Positions 17,910 through 26,908 of a stretch of 64,000 bases of DNA are shown piece by piece. How positions within the stretch are numbered: the first letter of the stretch is position 1; each line of letters begins with the position of its first letter. Origin of the DNA: Parablautia intestinalis (GTDB lineage: Bacteria > Bacillota > Clostridia > Lachnospirales > Lachnospiraceae). A model generated the notes under the pieces. The model saw only the letters and a program-made list of their open reading frames with translations. It was not told the origin of the DNA and made no database searches. The position numbers were made by a program, and so were the translations under genes. The stretch lies in the NCBI GenBank assembly GCA_003612395.1, contig RAYQ01000004.1, forward strand, positions 62,001 to 126,000. Direction: 5' to 3'.

Positions 17910-18920
17910 TTGTCCAACAATGTATATGGTATTGACCTGGGAACCAGCAACATTAAAATTTACAGCCGTTCTGACGACACAATTTTAGTTGAAAAGAACA
18001 TGATAGCCATTGAAAACAAGAATACCTTGTTTGCCTATGGCGATTCCGCCTTTGAAATGTATGAAAAGGCACCAGGAAACATTCATATTTCTTATCCGCT
18101 CTCTAACGGCGTTATTGCGGATATCAAAAATATGGAACTTTTAATCAAGTATTTTATCAATGATTTGTCTAAAAGTAACTTAAAATCCGGTGACTATTAC
18201 ATTGCGGTCCCTACGGATGTTACCGAGGTGGAAAAGAGAGCCTTCTACGACCTGATAAGAGATGCAGGGGTAAAGGCAAGAAAGATACTGGTAGTGGAAA
18301 AGGCAGTAGCCGATGGCCTTGGCCTTGACATTGACGTAAAAAATTCCCAGGGCGTTTTGATCGTGAATGTAGGCTTTGACACAACGGAAATTTCCATTCT
18401 TTCCCTGGGTGGGATTGTGTTGAGCCGCCTTATCAAGGTGGGGGGACAGAAGTTTGACGATGCGGTGCGGGCAGCGGTGAGACGGGAATTTGGCCTTATC
18501 ATAGGCGGTAAGACAGCAGAAAATGTGAAAATGTCCCTGACAGAGCTTGAGAAAGCAGGGAAGGGGGCTGTGGTTTATGGCCGCGACATTGTCACAGGGC
18601 TTCCGGTAGAGCGTGAGCTTCCCACTCAGCTTATCAATGAATCCCTGATTGAGCACTTTAACACAATTATAGATAATATCAAGGTGATTTTGGAGCGTAC
18701 TCCCCCGGAGCTGGCTGCGGATATTTACCGTCATGGCATTTACTTAACCGGAGGCGCTTCACAGGTAAACTGCCTCGCAGAGCTGATTCAAAAGGGAACA
18801 GGGCTTCATGTAAACAAATCTGAAAATCCGGTAACCAGCGTAGCTCTCGGGCTTTCCAGGATTATTAAGGATGATAATTACAAGTCGGTTGCCTATGCAA
18901 TTGAAGGAATGAGCAAATGA
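17910..18920 (+). CDS. mreB: Rod-shape protein MreB (actin-like)
   Basis: Actin-like ATPase that organises the lateral-wall elongation machinery under the membrane. Conserved phosphate-binding segments are GIDLGTSNIKIY at the N-terminus, VNVGFDTTEISIL in the middle and GIYLTGGASQV near the C-terminus. TTG 17910 is preceded by GAAAGGGG. The stop overlaps the mreC start as ATGA. Phosphate-loop residues differ slightly from the usual MreB (TTEIS in place of TTEVA), within family range. Confidence 0.95.
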   Translation: MSNNVYGIDLGTSNIKIYSRSDDTILVEKNMIAIENKNTLFAYGDSAFEMYEKAPGNIHISYPLSNGVIADIKNMELLIKYFINDLSKSNLKSGDYYIAVPTDVTEVEKRAFYDLIRDAGVKARKILVVEKAVADGLGLDIDVKNSQGVLIVNVGFDTTEISILSLGGIVLSRLIKVGGQKFDDAVRAAVRREFGLIIGGKTAENVKMSLTELEKAGKGAVVYGRDIVTGLPVERELPTQLINESLIEHFNTIIDNIKVILERTPPELAADIYRHGIYLTGGASQVNCLAELIQKGTGLHVNKSENPVTSVALGLSRIIKDDNYKSVAYAIEGMSK

Positions 18921-19792
18921 GTCCAATCTTAAAGAAAAAAGGAGAAAAGTTTACGTTACCCGGTAAATATCTCCTTTTTATTTTAACATTATTATGCACG
19001 GGTTTAATTGTTGTAACATTTAATACGAATTTTTTAAGCGCTCCCATCAGTGCTGTGGGAGGTTCAGCCATTGTCCCCTTGCAGGAAGGTATCAGCAAGG
19101 CCGGAAGCTGGCTTTCCACACGTTCTGAAGAACTGGTGCAGATACGCTCCCTTCTTCAGGAAAATGCGGATTTAAAAGCCCAGGTAGATGAGCTGACCAT
19201 GGAAAACATCCGGCTTCAGCAGGACCGCTATGAGCTGACAAACCTGCGGGAGCTTTACGAACTGGATTCCCAGTATGATGAATATCACAAGATCGGCGCC
19301 CGTATTATCGCCAGGGATTCCGGAAACTGGTTTCATTCTTTTGTGATCAATAAAGGATCTGAGGACGGGCTGCAGATAGATATGAATGTTATGGCAGGCA
19401 GCGGTCTTGTAGGGCGCATAGTGGATGTGGGGCCTAACTGGTCCAAGGTCATGTCTATTATTGACGATAATTCCAATACCAGCGGCATGGTGCTTTCCAC
19501 TTCCGAAAATTTAGTAGTATGCGGAGATTTAGAGCTCTACGCAGACGGTGTTATCCGGTTTGAAAAACTTATCGACAGCGCTGACAGAGTGGTTGAGGGG
19601 GATAAAATTGTTACCTCTAATATCAGTGACAAATACCTGCCGGGCATTTTGATTGGATATATTTCAACTATTAATATGGATTCCAATAACCTTACCAAAT
19701 CAGGCCTTATTACACCGGCAGTTGATTTTGAGCATTTGGAGGAGGTTTTAATCATCACCCAGCTTAAGCAGACAGTAGAAAACAGCGGATGA
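18917..19792 (+). CDS. mreC: Rod-shape-determining protein MreC
   Basis: Bitopic membrane protein linking MreB to the penicillin-binding proteins. There is a short basic N-terminus, one membrane segment (about residues 14-35), a coiled coil rich in Leu and Glu (about residues 60-115) and the beta-domain with IARDSGNWFHSFVINKGS and GLVGRIVDVG. The start overlaps mreB by four bases. The final codons and the TGA stop at 19790-19792 lie inside a copy of the dispersed repeat (19780-19820), so the last residues are repeat-derived. Confidence 0.94.
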   Translation: MSPILKKKGEKFTLPGKYLLFILTLLCTGLIVVTFNTNFLSAPISAVGGSAIVPLQEGISKAGSWLSTRSEELVQIRSLLQENADLKAQVDELTMENIRLQQDRYELTNLRELYELDSQYDEYHKIGARIIARDSGNWFHSFVINKGSEDGLQIDMNVMAGSGLVGRIVDVGPNWSKVMSIIDDNSNTSGMVLSTSENLVVCGDLELYADGVIRFEKLIDSADRVVEGDKIVTSNISDKYLPGILIGYISTINMDSNNLTKSGLITPAVDFEHLEEVLIITQLKQTVENSG

Positions 19793-19820
19793 CAGGCTTT
19801 GGCGTCATCCATATGTTAAA
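19780..19820 (+). repeat. 39-bp repeat copy overlapping the mreC stop codon
   Basis: Perfect 7-bp stem GGATGAC / GTCATCC around AGGCTTTGGC, followed by ATATGTTAA as in the other copies of this subtype. The two extra pairs relative to the 6.5 kb copy are compensatory. The mreC TGA lies inside the left stem arm. Confidence 0.8.
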
Positions 19821-19873
19821 AATTTGTGCCCGTATCCCAATTTGCGGGCTGCTGGCAGGAATGAGGGATTAAT

Positions 19874-20392
19874 GTGAAGCGGTTTATTGTATGTGTATTT
19901 TTAATTATATTATGTTTTTTATTTCAGACTACAGTTTTTAAAGGAATTGCCCTGGGTGGGATAGTTCCTAATCTGATGATTATTTTAACCGCTTCCTTCG
20001 GGTTCATGCGGGGAGAAAAGACAGGTCTTATCATGGGCTTTTTTTGCGGGCTGCTGGCGGATATATTCTTTGGAAATGTACTTGGGTTAAATGCTATGAT
20101 TTATATGTACATAGGTTATACAAACGGAAAATTCAACCGCATTTTTTTCCCGGAGGATATCAAACTTCCTCTTGCCCTTATTTTAGTCAGTGATTTGGCT
20201 TATGGATTTTTATATTATATTACGCTGTTTTTAATGAGGAGCCGTTTCCATATCGAATACTATTTCCTTCACATTATACTGCCGGAAGTAGTTTACACAA
20301 TTTTAATAACTTTGCTTTTGTATCCTCTTGTTTTGTGGCTTAATAAAAAACTGGAAGAATCCGAGAAAAGGAGTGCACGGAAGTTTGTTTGA
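19874..20392 (+). CDS. mreD: Rod-shape-determining protein MreD
   Basis: A 172-residue polytopic membrane protein, about five hydrophobic segments, partner of MreC in the elongasome. The segment IVPNLMIILTASFGFMRG and GLLADIFFGNVLGLNAMIYM match the family. The start is GTG 19874, with GAGGG a few bases upstream. The last 8 bases overlap the PBP2 start, so translation is coupled. Confidence 0.92.
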   Translation: MKRFIVCVFLIILCFLFQTTVFKGIALGGIVPNLMIILTASFGFMRGEKTGLIMGFFCGLLADIFFGNVLGLNAMIYMYIGYTNGKFNRIFFPEDIKLPLALILVSDLAYGFLYYITLFLMRSRFHIEYYFLHIILPEVVYTILITLLLYPLVLWLNKKLEESEKRSARKFV

Positions 20393-23255
20393 GCATTTGA
20401 AAGAAAATTTTATTAATATGATAACCTCCAGGGTTTTTGTTCTTATGGTTGTTCTTGTAGCTATCTCCGCTGTAATGATCAACAGAATTTTTGAGTTGCA
20501 GATTGTACACGGGGAAGAATACCTGGACTCTTTTCAGATGAAAATTATGAGGGAGCAGACCATAAAAGGAAGCCGCGGCAACATTTATGACAGGAACGGT
20601 AAGCTCCTTGCCTATAATGAACTTGCTCATTCCGTAATTATTGAAGATGTTTACGAAAGTGGAAGGTTCAAAAATTTAAACTTAAATAATACCATTTACC
20701 AGCTTATTGATATTATAGAGGGGAATGGAGATGCCATTGTAAGTGATTTTAAAATTGTGCTGGATAAAAACGGACGCTATGTATTTACTGTTGAGGGCAC
20801 CCAGCTTAACCGCTTTCTGGCGGATGTGTACGGGCGTCTTACCATTGAAGATTTAGAGGAAAAGGAACGCACGGCCACTGCTCAGGAGGTGGTGGACTAT
20901 CTTTGCGGCTGGGATCGGTTCCGAATAGGCAATTACACGGAAGATGATGACAAAAATACTTTTGTACCGGGGAATGGTTATACAAAGGATGAAGTGCTTA
21001 AGATCCTTACGATCCGCTATGACATGAACAATAACAGTTACCAGAAATTTATTCCCACCACCGTTGCAACAGATGTCAGTGAGGAGACAGTTGCAGTGGT
21101 AATGGAAAATTCCATGGAGCTTGAAGGGGTATCTATCATGGAAGATACCGTCCGCAAATATGTGGACAGCGTTTATTTTTCCCATATTCTTGGATATACC
21201 GGCAAGATTTCCCAGGAAGAGCTGTCCTCTCTGCAGGCGGAAAACGGCGAAGATGCCTACGATCTAAACGATACAGTGGGAAAACTCGGAATTGAAAAAT
21301 CTATGGAGTCCGAGCTTCAGGGAATTAAAGGAAGCAGGGTCATTTTTGTAAACAGCATGGGAAAGGTGATTGAAACTACTGATTATGTGGAGCCTGTTGC
21401 CGGTAACAACGTTTACTTAACCCTCGATCATGATTTGCAGATTGCGGCTTACAAAATACTGGAGGAGAAGCTTGCCAGTATTCTTTATACCAATATCATA
21501 AATGCCAAAGAATTTAATACGGGTGATGTAAGCAGCAGTAAGATCAAGATTCCAATTTATGATGTTTATTTTGCACTGATCAATAACAATGTGATAAACA
21601 CGGAGCATTTCAGTCAGACAGATGCAGGCGAAAACGAAAGGGCGGTATATAACAGTTATTTAGAGCGAAAAGCAGGCGTTTTTGAGAGTTTGCGCACAGA
21701 GCTTATGGAAACGCTTACCGTTTACGACCAGCTTCCCATGGAATACCAGGTATATGAAAGCTATATTGCCGAAATGCTCTATGACAATGGTATTATTGTT
21801 CGGGAGCGGGTGGATACGGAGGATGAAACTTACATCGCCTGGACCAAAGATGAGGTGATCAGCTTAAACGAATACTTAAACTACTGCATTGCCATGAACT
21901 GGATTGATGTAACCAGGCTAAAACTTGGAAGCCAGTATTCCGATTCTGAGAAAATATATACCGGAATCGTGGATTATATCTTCGATCAATTAGAAGGTGA
22001 CCTTGAGTTTACAAAAAAAATATACCGTTTTATGATCAAAAATGATGTGATATCCGGTATGCAGATCTGCCGGATCCTGCTGGAGCAGGAGCTGGTGGAG
22101 GTCCCGCCTGAAGAGCTGGATCAATTTGAGCGGGGAGCGGAGAGCGCTTATACCTTTATGATGAACCGTATCCAAAATCTGGACATCACCCCTGCCCAGC
22201 TGGCTCTTGACCCCCACTCGGCCTCCATGGTCATTACGGACGTAAAGACCGGTGATGTGCTGGCTCTTGTTTCTTACCCCGGCTACGATAATAATAAGAT
22301 GGCCAATGGCGTAAATGCAGAATATTACTCACAGCTTTTAAACGACCTGTCTACCCCGCTTATTAACTACGCCACAAGGCAGATGACCGCACCCGGATCA
22401 ACCTTTAAGATGGTTTCCTCCACGGCAGGACTTATGGAGGGCATTATTACTCCTTTTACCACCTTTACCTGTACAGGGATTTTTGATAAAATTAAGCCTC
22501 CGCCAACCTGCTGGATTTATCCAAGAGGCAGTCATGGCTCTTTAAATGTAACCGGGGGCATCAGACATTCCTGTAACCTGTTTTTTTATGAACTGGGATA
22601 TCGTCTCGGCCTTACGGGAGATAATTATTCTTCTGACACTGCCCTTAAAAAGCTGGAGACTTATGCGGATATGTATGGACTTACGGAAACATCCGGTATT
22701 GAAATTGAGGAGACTGTGCCCCAGCTGGCTACAGATGATGCAGTCCGTGCAGCAATCGGACAGGACAACAACAGCTATTCCACCGTAGGGCTTGTGAGAT
22801 ATGTGACTGCGGTGGCTAACAGCGGCACCTGCTATAACCTGACGCTGGTTGACCGGATAACAGACCGAAGCGGCAGCCTGATCAGAGACAACAGTGCAGA
22901 GGTGAGAAATACTATTGATATGGAGCCTGCTTACTGGGATGCCATTCATACAGGTATGCGTCAAATGATAGAAAACAATGCTTATTTTAAGGATATGTCT
23001 ATTCAGGTGGCTGGAAAAACCGGTACGGCGGAGGAAAATCAAAACCGGGCAAACCACGCATTATTTGTCTGTTATGCCCCTTACGAAGAACCTGAAATTG
23101 CTATAGCCACAAGGATTGCTTACGGTTATACATCGAGTTATGCTGCAAGAACTACCAAAGAAGTCCTCCGGTATTACTTTGATTTGGCAAGTGAGGAAGA
23201 AATCATTACAGGAACCGCATCACAGATGGCCGGCAGCACAGCCGTTACCGATTAG
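20385..23255 (+). CDS. mrdA: Penicillin-binding protein 2 (class B, elongasome transpeptidase)
   Basis: Cross-links lateral-wall peptidoglycan together with RodA. One membrane anchor lies at about residues 10-35, then the dimerisation domain begins with RGNIYDRNGKLLAYN. The transpeptidase motifs are S672-TFK675 (SxxK), S729-CN731 (SxN) and K878-TG880. At 956 residues it is about 300 longer than E. coli PBP2 (633); the extra mass lies mainly between the dimerisation and transpeptidase domains (about residues 370-600). TTG 20385 is preferred, with AAAAGGAG 11 bases upstream, overlapping mreD by 8 bases. Confidence 0.92.
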   Translation: MFEHLKENFINMITSRVFVLMVVLVAISAVMINRIFELQIVHGEEYLDSFQMKIMREQTIKGSRGNIYDRNGKLLAYNELAHSVIIEDVYESGRFKNLNLNNTIYQLIDIIEGNGDAIVSDFKIVLDKNGRYVFTVEGTQLNRFLADVYGRLTIEDLEEKERTATAQEVVDYLCGWDRFRIGNYTEDDDKNTFVPGNGYTKDEVLKILTIRYDMNNNSYQKFIPTTVATDVSEETVAVVMENSMELEGVSIMEDTVRKYVDSVYFSHILGYTGKISQEELSSLQAENGEDAYDLNDTVGKLGIEKSMESELQGIKGSRVIFVNSMGKVIETTDYVEPVAGNNVYLTLDHDLQIAAYKILEEKLASILYTNIINAKEFNTGDVSSSKIKIPIYDVYFALINNNVINTEHFSQTDAGENERAVYNSYLERKAGVFESLRTELMETLTVYDQLPMEYQVYESYIAEMLYDNGIIVRERVDTEDETYIAWTKDEVISLNEYLNYCIAMNWIDVTRLKLGSQYSDSEKIYTGIVDYIFDQLEGDLEFTKKIYRFMIKNDVISGMQICRILLEQELVEVPPEELDQFERGAESAYTFMMNRIQNLDITPAQLALDPHSASMVITDVKTGDVLALVSYPGYDNNKMANGVNAEYYSQLLNDLSTPLINYATRQMTAPGSTFKMVSSTAGLMEGIITPFTTFTCTGIFDKIKPPPTCWIYPRGSHGSLNVTGGIRHSCNLFFYELGYRLGLTGDNYSSDTALKKLETYADMYGLTETSGIEIEETVPQLATDDAVRAAIGQDNNSYSTVGLVRYVTAVANSGTCYNLTLVDRITDRSGSLIRDNSAEVRNTIDMEPAYWDAIHTGMRQMIENNAYFKDMSIQVAGKTGTAEENQNRANHALFVCYAPYEEPEIAIATRIAYGYTSSYAARTTKEVLRYYFDLASEEEIITGTASQMAGSTAVTD

Positions 23256-23280
23256 CCAGAGGGAAAGGAGATGAGTCAAT

Positions 23281-23964
23281 TTGAAAAACTCGGTTATCAT
23301 TAAAAGCTTTCCAAATGGAATTGTGCTACACCTAAATCCGGAGATTGATTTTGATGAGCTGCTTACGGATATTGTAGATAAATTCCGGGAATCAAACAGC
23401 TTTTTCAAAGATGCAAAGATGGCCCTTTCCATTAAAGGGAGAAATCTGACGGAAGAAGAGGAGGAAGAAATCTTAAATGCCATTTCCGAAAACTCCCAGC
23501 TTCATATTATATGCCTTGTAAGCGAAGATGAAGAGGCAAACCAGAATTTTATAAGGGCTCTTAAGCAGACTGATTTTTTTGATGAGACAGGCATTAGCAG
23601 TGGAGGACAGTTCTACCGGGGAACCTTAAAAAACGGACAGGTGCTTGAGACAGAATCCAGCATTGTGGTTTTAGGGGATGTGTATCCGGGGGCAACCATT
23701 ATCTCCACCGGTGATATCATTATTCTTGGCGGCCTGTATGGAAAAGCTTATGCCGGTGAGGGAGGAAATGGAAACAGATATGTAGTTGCGCTTGAAATGT
23801 CACCTGAAAGGCTAAAAATTGGTGATTTCAAATACAGAGCAAAAGGTAAATCTTCAAAATGGCCCATACGGCCTAAGGTACAGCCGAAAATTGCATACAT
23901 AAAAGATAAAGAAGTTGTAATGGATCCTCTTACAAAAGAATTACTGAGTGAGCTGCCAATATAG
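23281..23964 (+). CDS. minC: Septum site-determining protein MinC
   Basis: Inhibits FtsZ assembly away from midcell when recruited by MinD. The N-terminal domain (about residues 1-105) is followed by the beta-helical MinC_C domain with VVLGDVYPGATIISTGDIII and LGGLYGKAYAGEGGN, the repeat characteristic of the family. The TTG start at 23281 follows AAAGGAG at 11 bases. First of the min genes and placed behind PBP2, as in many rod-shaped Firmicutes. Confidence 0.93.
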   Translation: MKNSVIIKSFPNGIVLHLNPEIDFDELLTDIVDKFRESNSFFKDAKMALSIKGRNLTEEEEEEILNAISENSQLHIICLVSEDEEANQNFIRALKQTDFFDETGISSGGQFYRGTLKNGQVLETESSIVVLGDVYPGATIISTGDIIILGGLYGKAYAGEGGNGNRYVVALEMSPERLKIGDFKYRAKGKSSKWPIRPKVQPKIAYIKDKEVVMDPLTKELLSELPI

Positions 23965-24083
23965 AAGGTATTTCCAGGCAGATTTCTCAGGGGACGATTA
24001 ATTATTTTATCAACATAAAAGTGCACCGTAAAGTGCGGCATCTGTTATGGAGGAGCTGTCCGCGCGGTGAAATGGAGGTAAGT

Positions 24084-24875
24084 ATGAGTGAAGTAATTGT
24101 CGTCACATCAGGGAAAGGCGGTGTGGGTAAGACCACCACATCTGCAAACGTAGGAACAGGTCTTGCAGCAATGGGTAAGAGAGTTGTGCTTATCGATACG
24201 GATATCGGTCTGCGTAACCTGGATGTGGTTATGGGATTGGAAAACAGGATTGTATACAACCTGGTGGATGTGGTGGAGGGTAAGTGCCGAATAAAACAGG
24301 CGCTTATTAAGGACAAGCGTCACCCTAACCTTTATCTTATGCCATCAGCCCAGACAAAGGATAAAACAGCGGTAAATCCGGAGCAGATGGTTCTTATGGT
24401 AAATCAGCTGCGAGAGCAGTTTGACTATATTATACTGGATTGTCCGGCCGGTATTGAACAGGGCTTCAAAAATGCCATAGCCGGCGCTGACAGAGCTCTG
24501 GTGGTAACTACCCCGGAGGTATCAGCTATCAGGGATGCCGACCGTATTATTGGTATTTTGGAGGCTAACAATTTCAGTAAAATTGATTTGATTATTAACA
24601 GATTAAAATACGAAATGGTAAAACGCGGCGATATGATGAGTGCTGCGGATGTTGTTGACATTCTGGCAATAGGACTTATTGGTATTGTGCCGGATGATGA
24701 AAATGTTGTGATTGCAACGAACCAGGGCGAACCTCTTGTGGGAAATGGTACACTGGCCGGAAAAGCATATCAAAATATATGCTATCGGGTAACAGGGAAG
24801 GAAATTCCATTTATGGAATTCGAAAAAGGCGTTTCTTTCTGGACCAGAGTTTCGGGTATTTTCCACAAAAATTAG
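24084..24875 (+). CDS. minD: Septum site-determining protein MinD
   Basis: Membrane-associated ATPase of the ParA/Mrp group that positions MinC. The deviant Walker A motif is GKGGVGKTT near residue 10, followed by DTDIGLRNLDVVMGLENR, typical of MinD. The C-terminal end GVSFWTRVSGIFHKN can form the amphipathic membrane-targeting helix. ATG 24084 has GGAGGT four bases upstream, which decides against the longer in-frame start at 24021. 263 residues, normal length. Confidence 0.96.
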   Translation: MSEVIVVTSGKGGVGKTTTSANVGTGLAAMGKRVVLIDTDIGLRNLDVVMGLENRIVYNLVDVVEGKCRIKQALIKDKRHPNLYLMPSAQTKDKTAVNPEQMVLMVNQLREQFDYIILDCPAGIEQGFKNAIAGADRALVVTTPEVSAIRDADRIIGILEANNFSKIDLIINRLKYEMVKRGDMMSAADVVDILAIGLIGIVPDDENVVIATNQGEPLVGNGTLAGKAYQNICYRVTGKEIPFMEFEKGVSFWTRVSGIFHKN

Positions 24876-24885
24876 GAGGTGGCAT

Positions 24886-25158
24886 ATGAGAATCAAAAAT
24901 TTTTTTATCAGGAGAAAATCCAGAGAAGTAGCAAAAGACCGCTTAAAAATATTACTTATTTCCGACAGAGTCAACTGCTCTCCGGAAATGATGGAAATGA
25001 TAAAGACTGATATAGCCAAAGTTATTTCAAAATATATGAAAATTGATGCGGAAAGCATGGAAATCCAAATCAGTAAAACGGACAGTAAGGGGCGGGATAA
25101 AACACCTACTTTATATGCCAATATTCCAATTTTGGATTTACATAAGAATATTAACTGA
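24886..25158 (+). CDS. minE: Cell division topological factor MinE
   Basis: A 90-residue protein that stimulates MinD ATPase and drives pole-to-pole patterning. The anti-MinCD region contains AKDRLKILLISDR, and the dimerisation part contains DIAKVISKYMKID, both family signatures. ATG 24886 follows AGGAGGTGGC, 11 bases after minD. Presence of MinE rather than only DivIVA suggests an oscillating-type system. A small hairpin AGCCC-TTTT-GGGCT lies just after the stop. Confidence 0.95.
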   Translation: MRIKNFFIRRKSREVAKDRLKILLISDRVNCSPEMMEMIKTDIAKVISKYMKIDAESMEIQISKTDSKGRDKTPTLYANIPILDLHKNIN

Positions 25159-25194
25159 CAGCCCTTTTGGGCTTAACGGAAGGTGAATGGAAGA

Positions 25195-26310
25195 ATGCTC
25201 AGACAGTATAAAATACGTTATTATGATTTTAAGCTGGCAATACTTACAATAACTCTTGCAGTAATAGGGATTGTGGCCGTAGGCAGCGCCGAACCAACGC
25301 TTCAGACAAGGCAGATAGCGGGATTTGCCTTTGGCGTGTTCCTGATGCTGGTAATTTCGCTGTTTGACTATTCCGTACTTTTAAATCTGTATTGGATTAT
25401 GTACCTTGTGAATTTGGCTCTGCTTGTTATGGTTATTTTGGTGGGTAAAGATGCCGGAGGCGCCCAGAGATGGGTTACCATAGCCGGCATCCGGTTCCAG
25501 CCTTCCGAGCTTGCAAAAATATTTATCATTTTATTTTTTGCCCAGTTTATTAACAAACACAAAGAAAAACTTAACACATTTCAGTATATCGGAATGTGCT
25601 GCGTTTTGTTTGCACTGCCCGCGGTTCTTGTCTACATGCAGCCGGATTTATCCACCACTATTGTGATCTGCCTTATTTTCTGCGTCATTATGTTTACAGG
25701 CGGAATAAGCTGGAAAGTCATAGCCGGCGTGCTGGCAGTGGGGATCCCTGCCTTTGTCATATTTATGTATCTGATCATGCAGCCGGATCAGAAAATTATA
25801 AATGAGGAGCATATGTATCAGCTCAACAGGATCATTTCTTTTTTTAACAAAGAGGAGTTTTCCAACTCTTTGGGGTACCAGCAGGAGTATTCCGTCATGG
25901 CCATCGGCTCCGGACAATTGACAGGAAAAGGCTATAAAAATAATGAAATAAGCTCCGTTAAAAATGCGGATTTTATTGCGGAACAGCAGACGGACTTTAT
26001 TTTTGCCGTAATTGGGGAGGAATTTGGTTTTGTGGGCGCCTGCGCAGTGATTATACTTGTACTTTTAATCAGCATAGAATGCATGATGGTTGCATGGCGG
26101 GCCAGGGATACGGCGGGAACAATTATTGCTGCGGGAATTGGGGCGATGATAGGTTTTCAGGCCTTTATTAATATCGGTGTGGTCACTTATCTGCTTCCGA
26201 ATACCGGACTGCCCCTTCCTTTTGTCAGCTACGGGCTTACCTCTTTGGTAAGTTCCTTTATAGGAATAGGATTTGTTTTAAATGTGGGGTTACAATGCCA
26301 GCAAAAATGA
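25195..26310 (+). CDS. rodA: SEDS peptidoglycan polymerase RodA
   Basis: Membrane glycosyltransferase that polymerises lipid II with PBP2. About ten membrane segments. The family signature near the C-terminus, LPFVSYGLTSLVSSF, and QPDLSTTIVICLIF in the middle are clear, the latter with the conserved Asp needed for polymerase activity. ATG 25195 is favoured; GTG 25183 is the alternative. It closes the mre-PBP2-min cluster and is therefore assigned as RodA rather than FtsW. 371 residues. Confidence 0.93.
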   Translation: MLRQYKIRYYDFKLAILTITLAVIGIVAVGSAEPTLQTRQIAGFAFGVFLMLVISLFDYSVLLNLYWIMYLVNLALLVMVILVGKDAGGAQRWVTIAGIRFQPSELAKIFIILFFAQFINKHKEKLNTFQYIGMCCVLFALPAVLVYMQPDLSTTIVICLIFCVIMFTGGISWKVIAGVLAVGIPAFVIFMYLIMQPDQKIINEEHMYQLNRIISFFNKEEFSNSLGYQQEYSVMAIGSGQLTGKGYKNNEISSVKNADFIAEQQTDFIFAVIGEEFGFVGACAVIILVLLISIECMMVAWRARDTAGTIIAAGIGAMIGFQAFINIGVVTYLLPNTGLPLPFVSYGLTSLVSSFIGIGFVLNVGLQCQQK

Positions 26311-26380
26311 TGTATAATAAAAATTAGTATACACAAATATAAGGGTTAAGCTATATGAATGCGTCAGGAGGGGTGTATAA

Positions 26381-26776
26381 ATGAATATAGCATTGATAGC
26401 GCATGATGCTAAAAAGAAGCTCATGCAGAATTTTTGTATTGCTTACAGGGGGATCTTAAGTAAGCATGAACTGTACGCAACAGGCACCACCGGCAGGCTT
26501 GTTGAGGAGGTTACAAATTTAAGTATCCACAAGTTTCTTGCAGGACACCTTGGAGGGGAGCAGCAGATAGGTGCCCAGATCGAACACAATCAAGTGGATT
26601 TGGTAATCTTTTTGCGTGATCCGCTGACATCAAAAACAAGCGAGCCGGATGTAAATAATGTTGTAAAGCTCTGTGATATGTATAATATTCCAATGGCAAC
26701 CAACCTTGCCACAGCAGAGCTGTTAATCAAGTCCCTTGACAGAGGAGATTTAGAGTGGCGTGAAATGTACAGATAG
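26381..26776 (+). CDS. mgsA: Methylglyoxal synthase family protein
   Basis: Predicted to convert dihydroxyacetone phosphate to methylglyoxal and phosphate. 131 residues. H8 (IALIAHD), the phosphate-binding GTTG (35-38), DPLTS at 80-84 and Asp90 (EPDV) fit the family. Two positions essential in E. coli MgsA differ: Asp71 aligns to Glu60 (GGEQQ instead of GGDQQ) and His98 aligns to Ser87. The segment SGP is AGH here. Activity is therefore less certain than the family assignment. ATG 26381 follows CAGGAGGGG. The carboxypeptidase gene follows after a tandem repeat array. Confidence 0.85.
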   Translation: MNIALIAHDAKKKLMQNFCIAYRGILSKHELYATGTTGRLVEEVTNLSIHKFLAGHLGGEQQIGAQIEHNQVDLVIFLRDPLTSKTSEPDVNNVVKLCDMYNIPMATNLATAELLIKSLDRGDLEWREMYR

Positions 26777-26791
26777 AAATACCAGGGTTAA

Positions 26792-26908
26792 AAACAACGG
26801 ATGTCAGGCTTCGCCAGCCATCCTTATGCTAAACAACAGATGTCAGGCTTCGCCAGCCATCCTTATGCTAAACAACAGATGTCAGGCTTCGCCAGCCATC
26901 CTTATGTT
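26792..26908 (+). repeat. Three tandem in-frame copies of the 39-bp repeat
   Basis: Units 26792-26830, 26831-26869 and 26870-26908 differ from each other at only one or two positions. Each has the GGATG/AGATG...CATCC hairpin with GGC-TTC-GCC and ends in CCTTATG. Because 39 is a multiple of three, every unit keeps one reading frame open (13 codons each), and each ATG is in frame with the carboxypeptidase gene. Confidence 0.92.

Noticed and set aside
18180..18734. Minus-strand frame of 184 codons
   Set aside because: It lies wholly antisense to mreB, lacks recognisable domains and is explained by codon bias of mreB.
26792..26908. Tandem repeats that could be taken for a CRISPR array
   Set aside because: Units abut without spacers and related single copies are scattered through the window; no cas genes.
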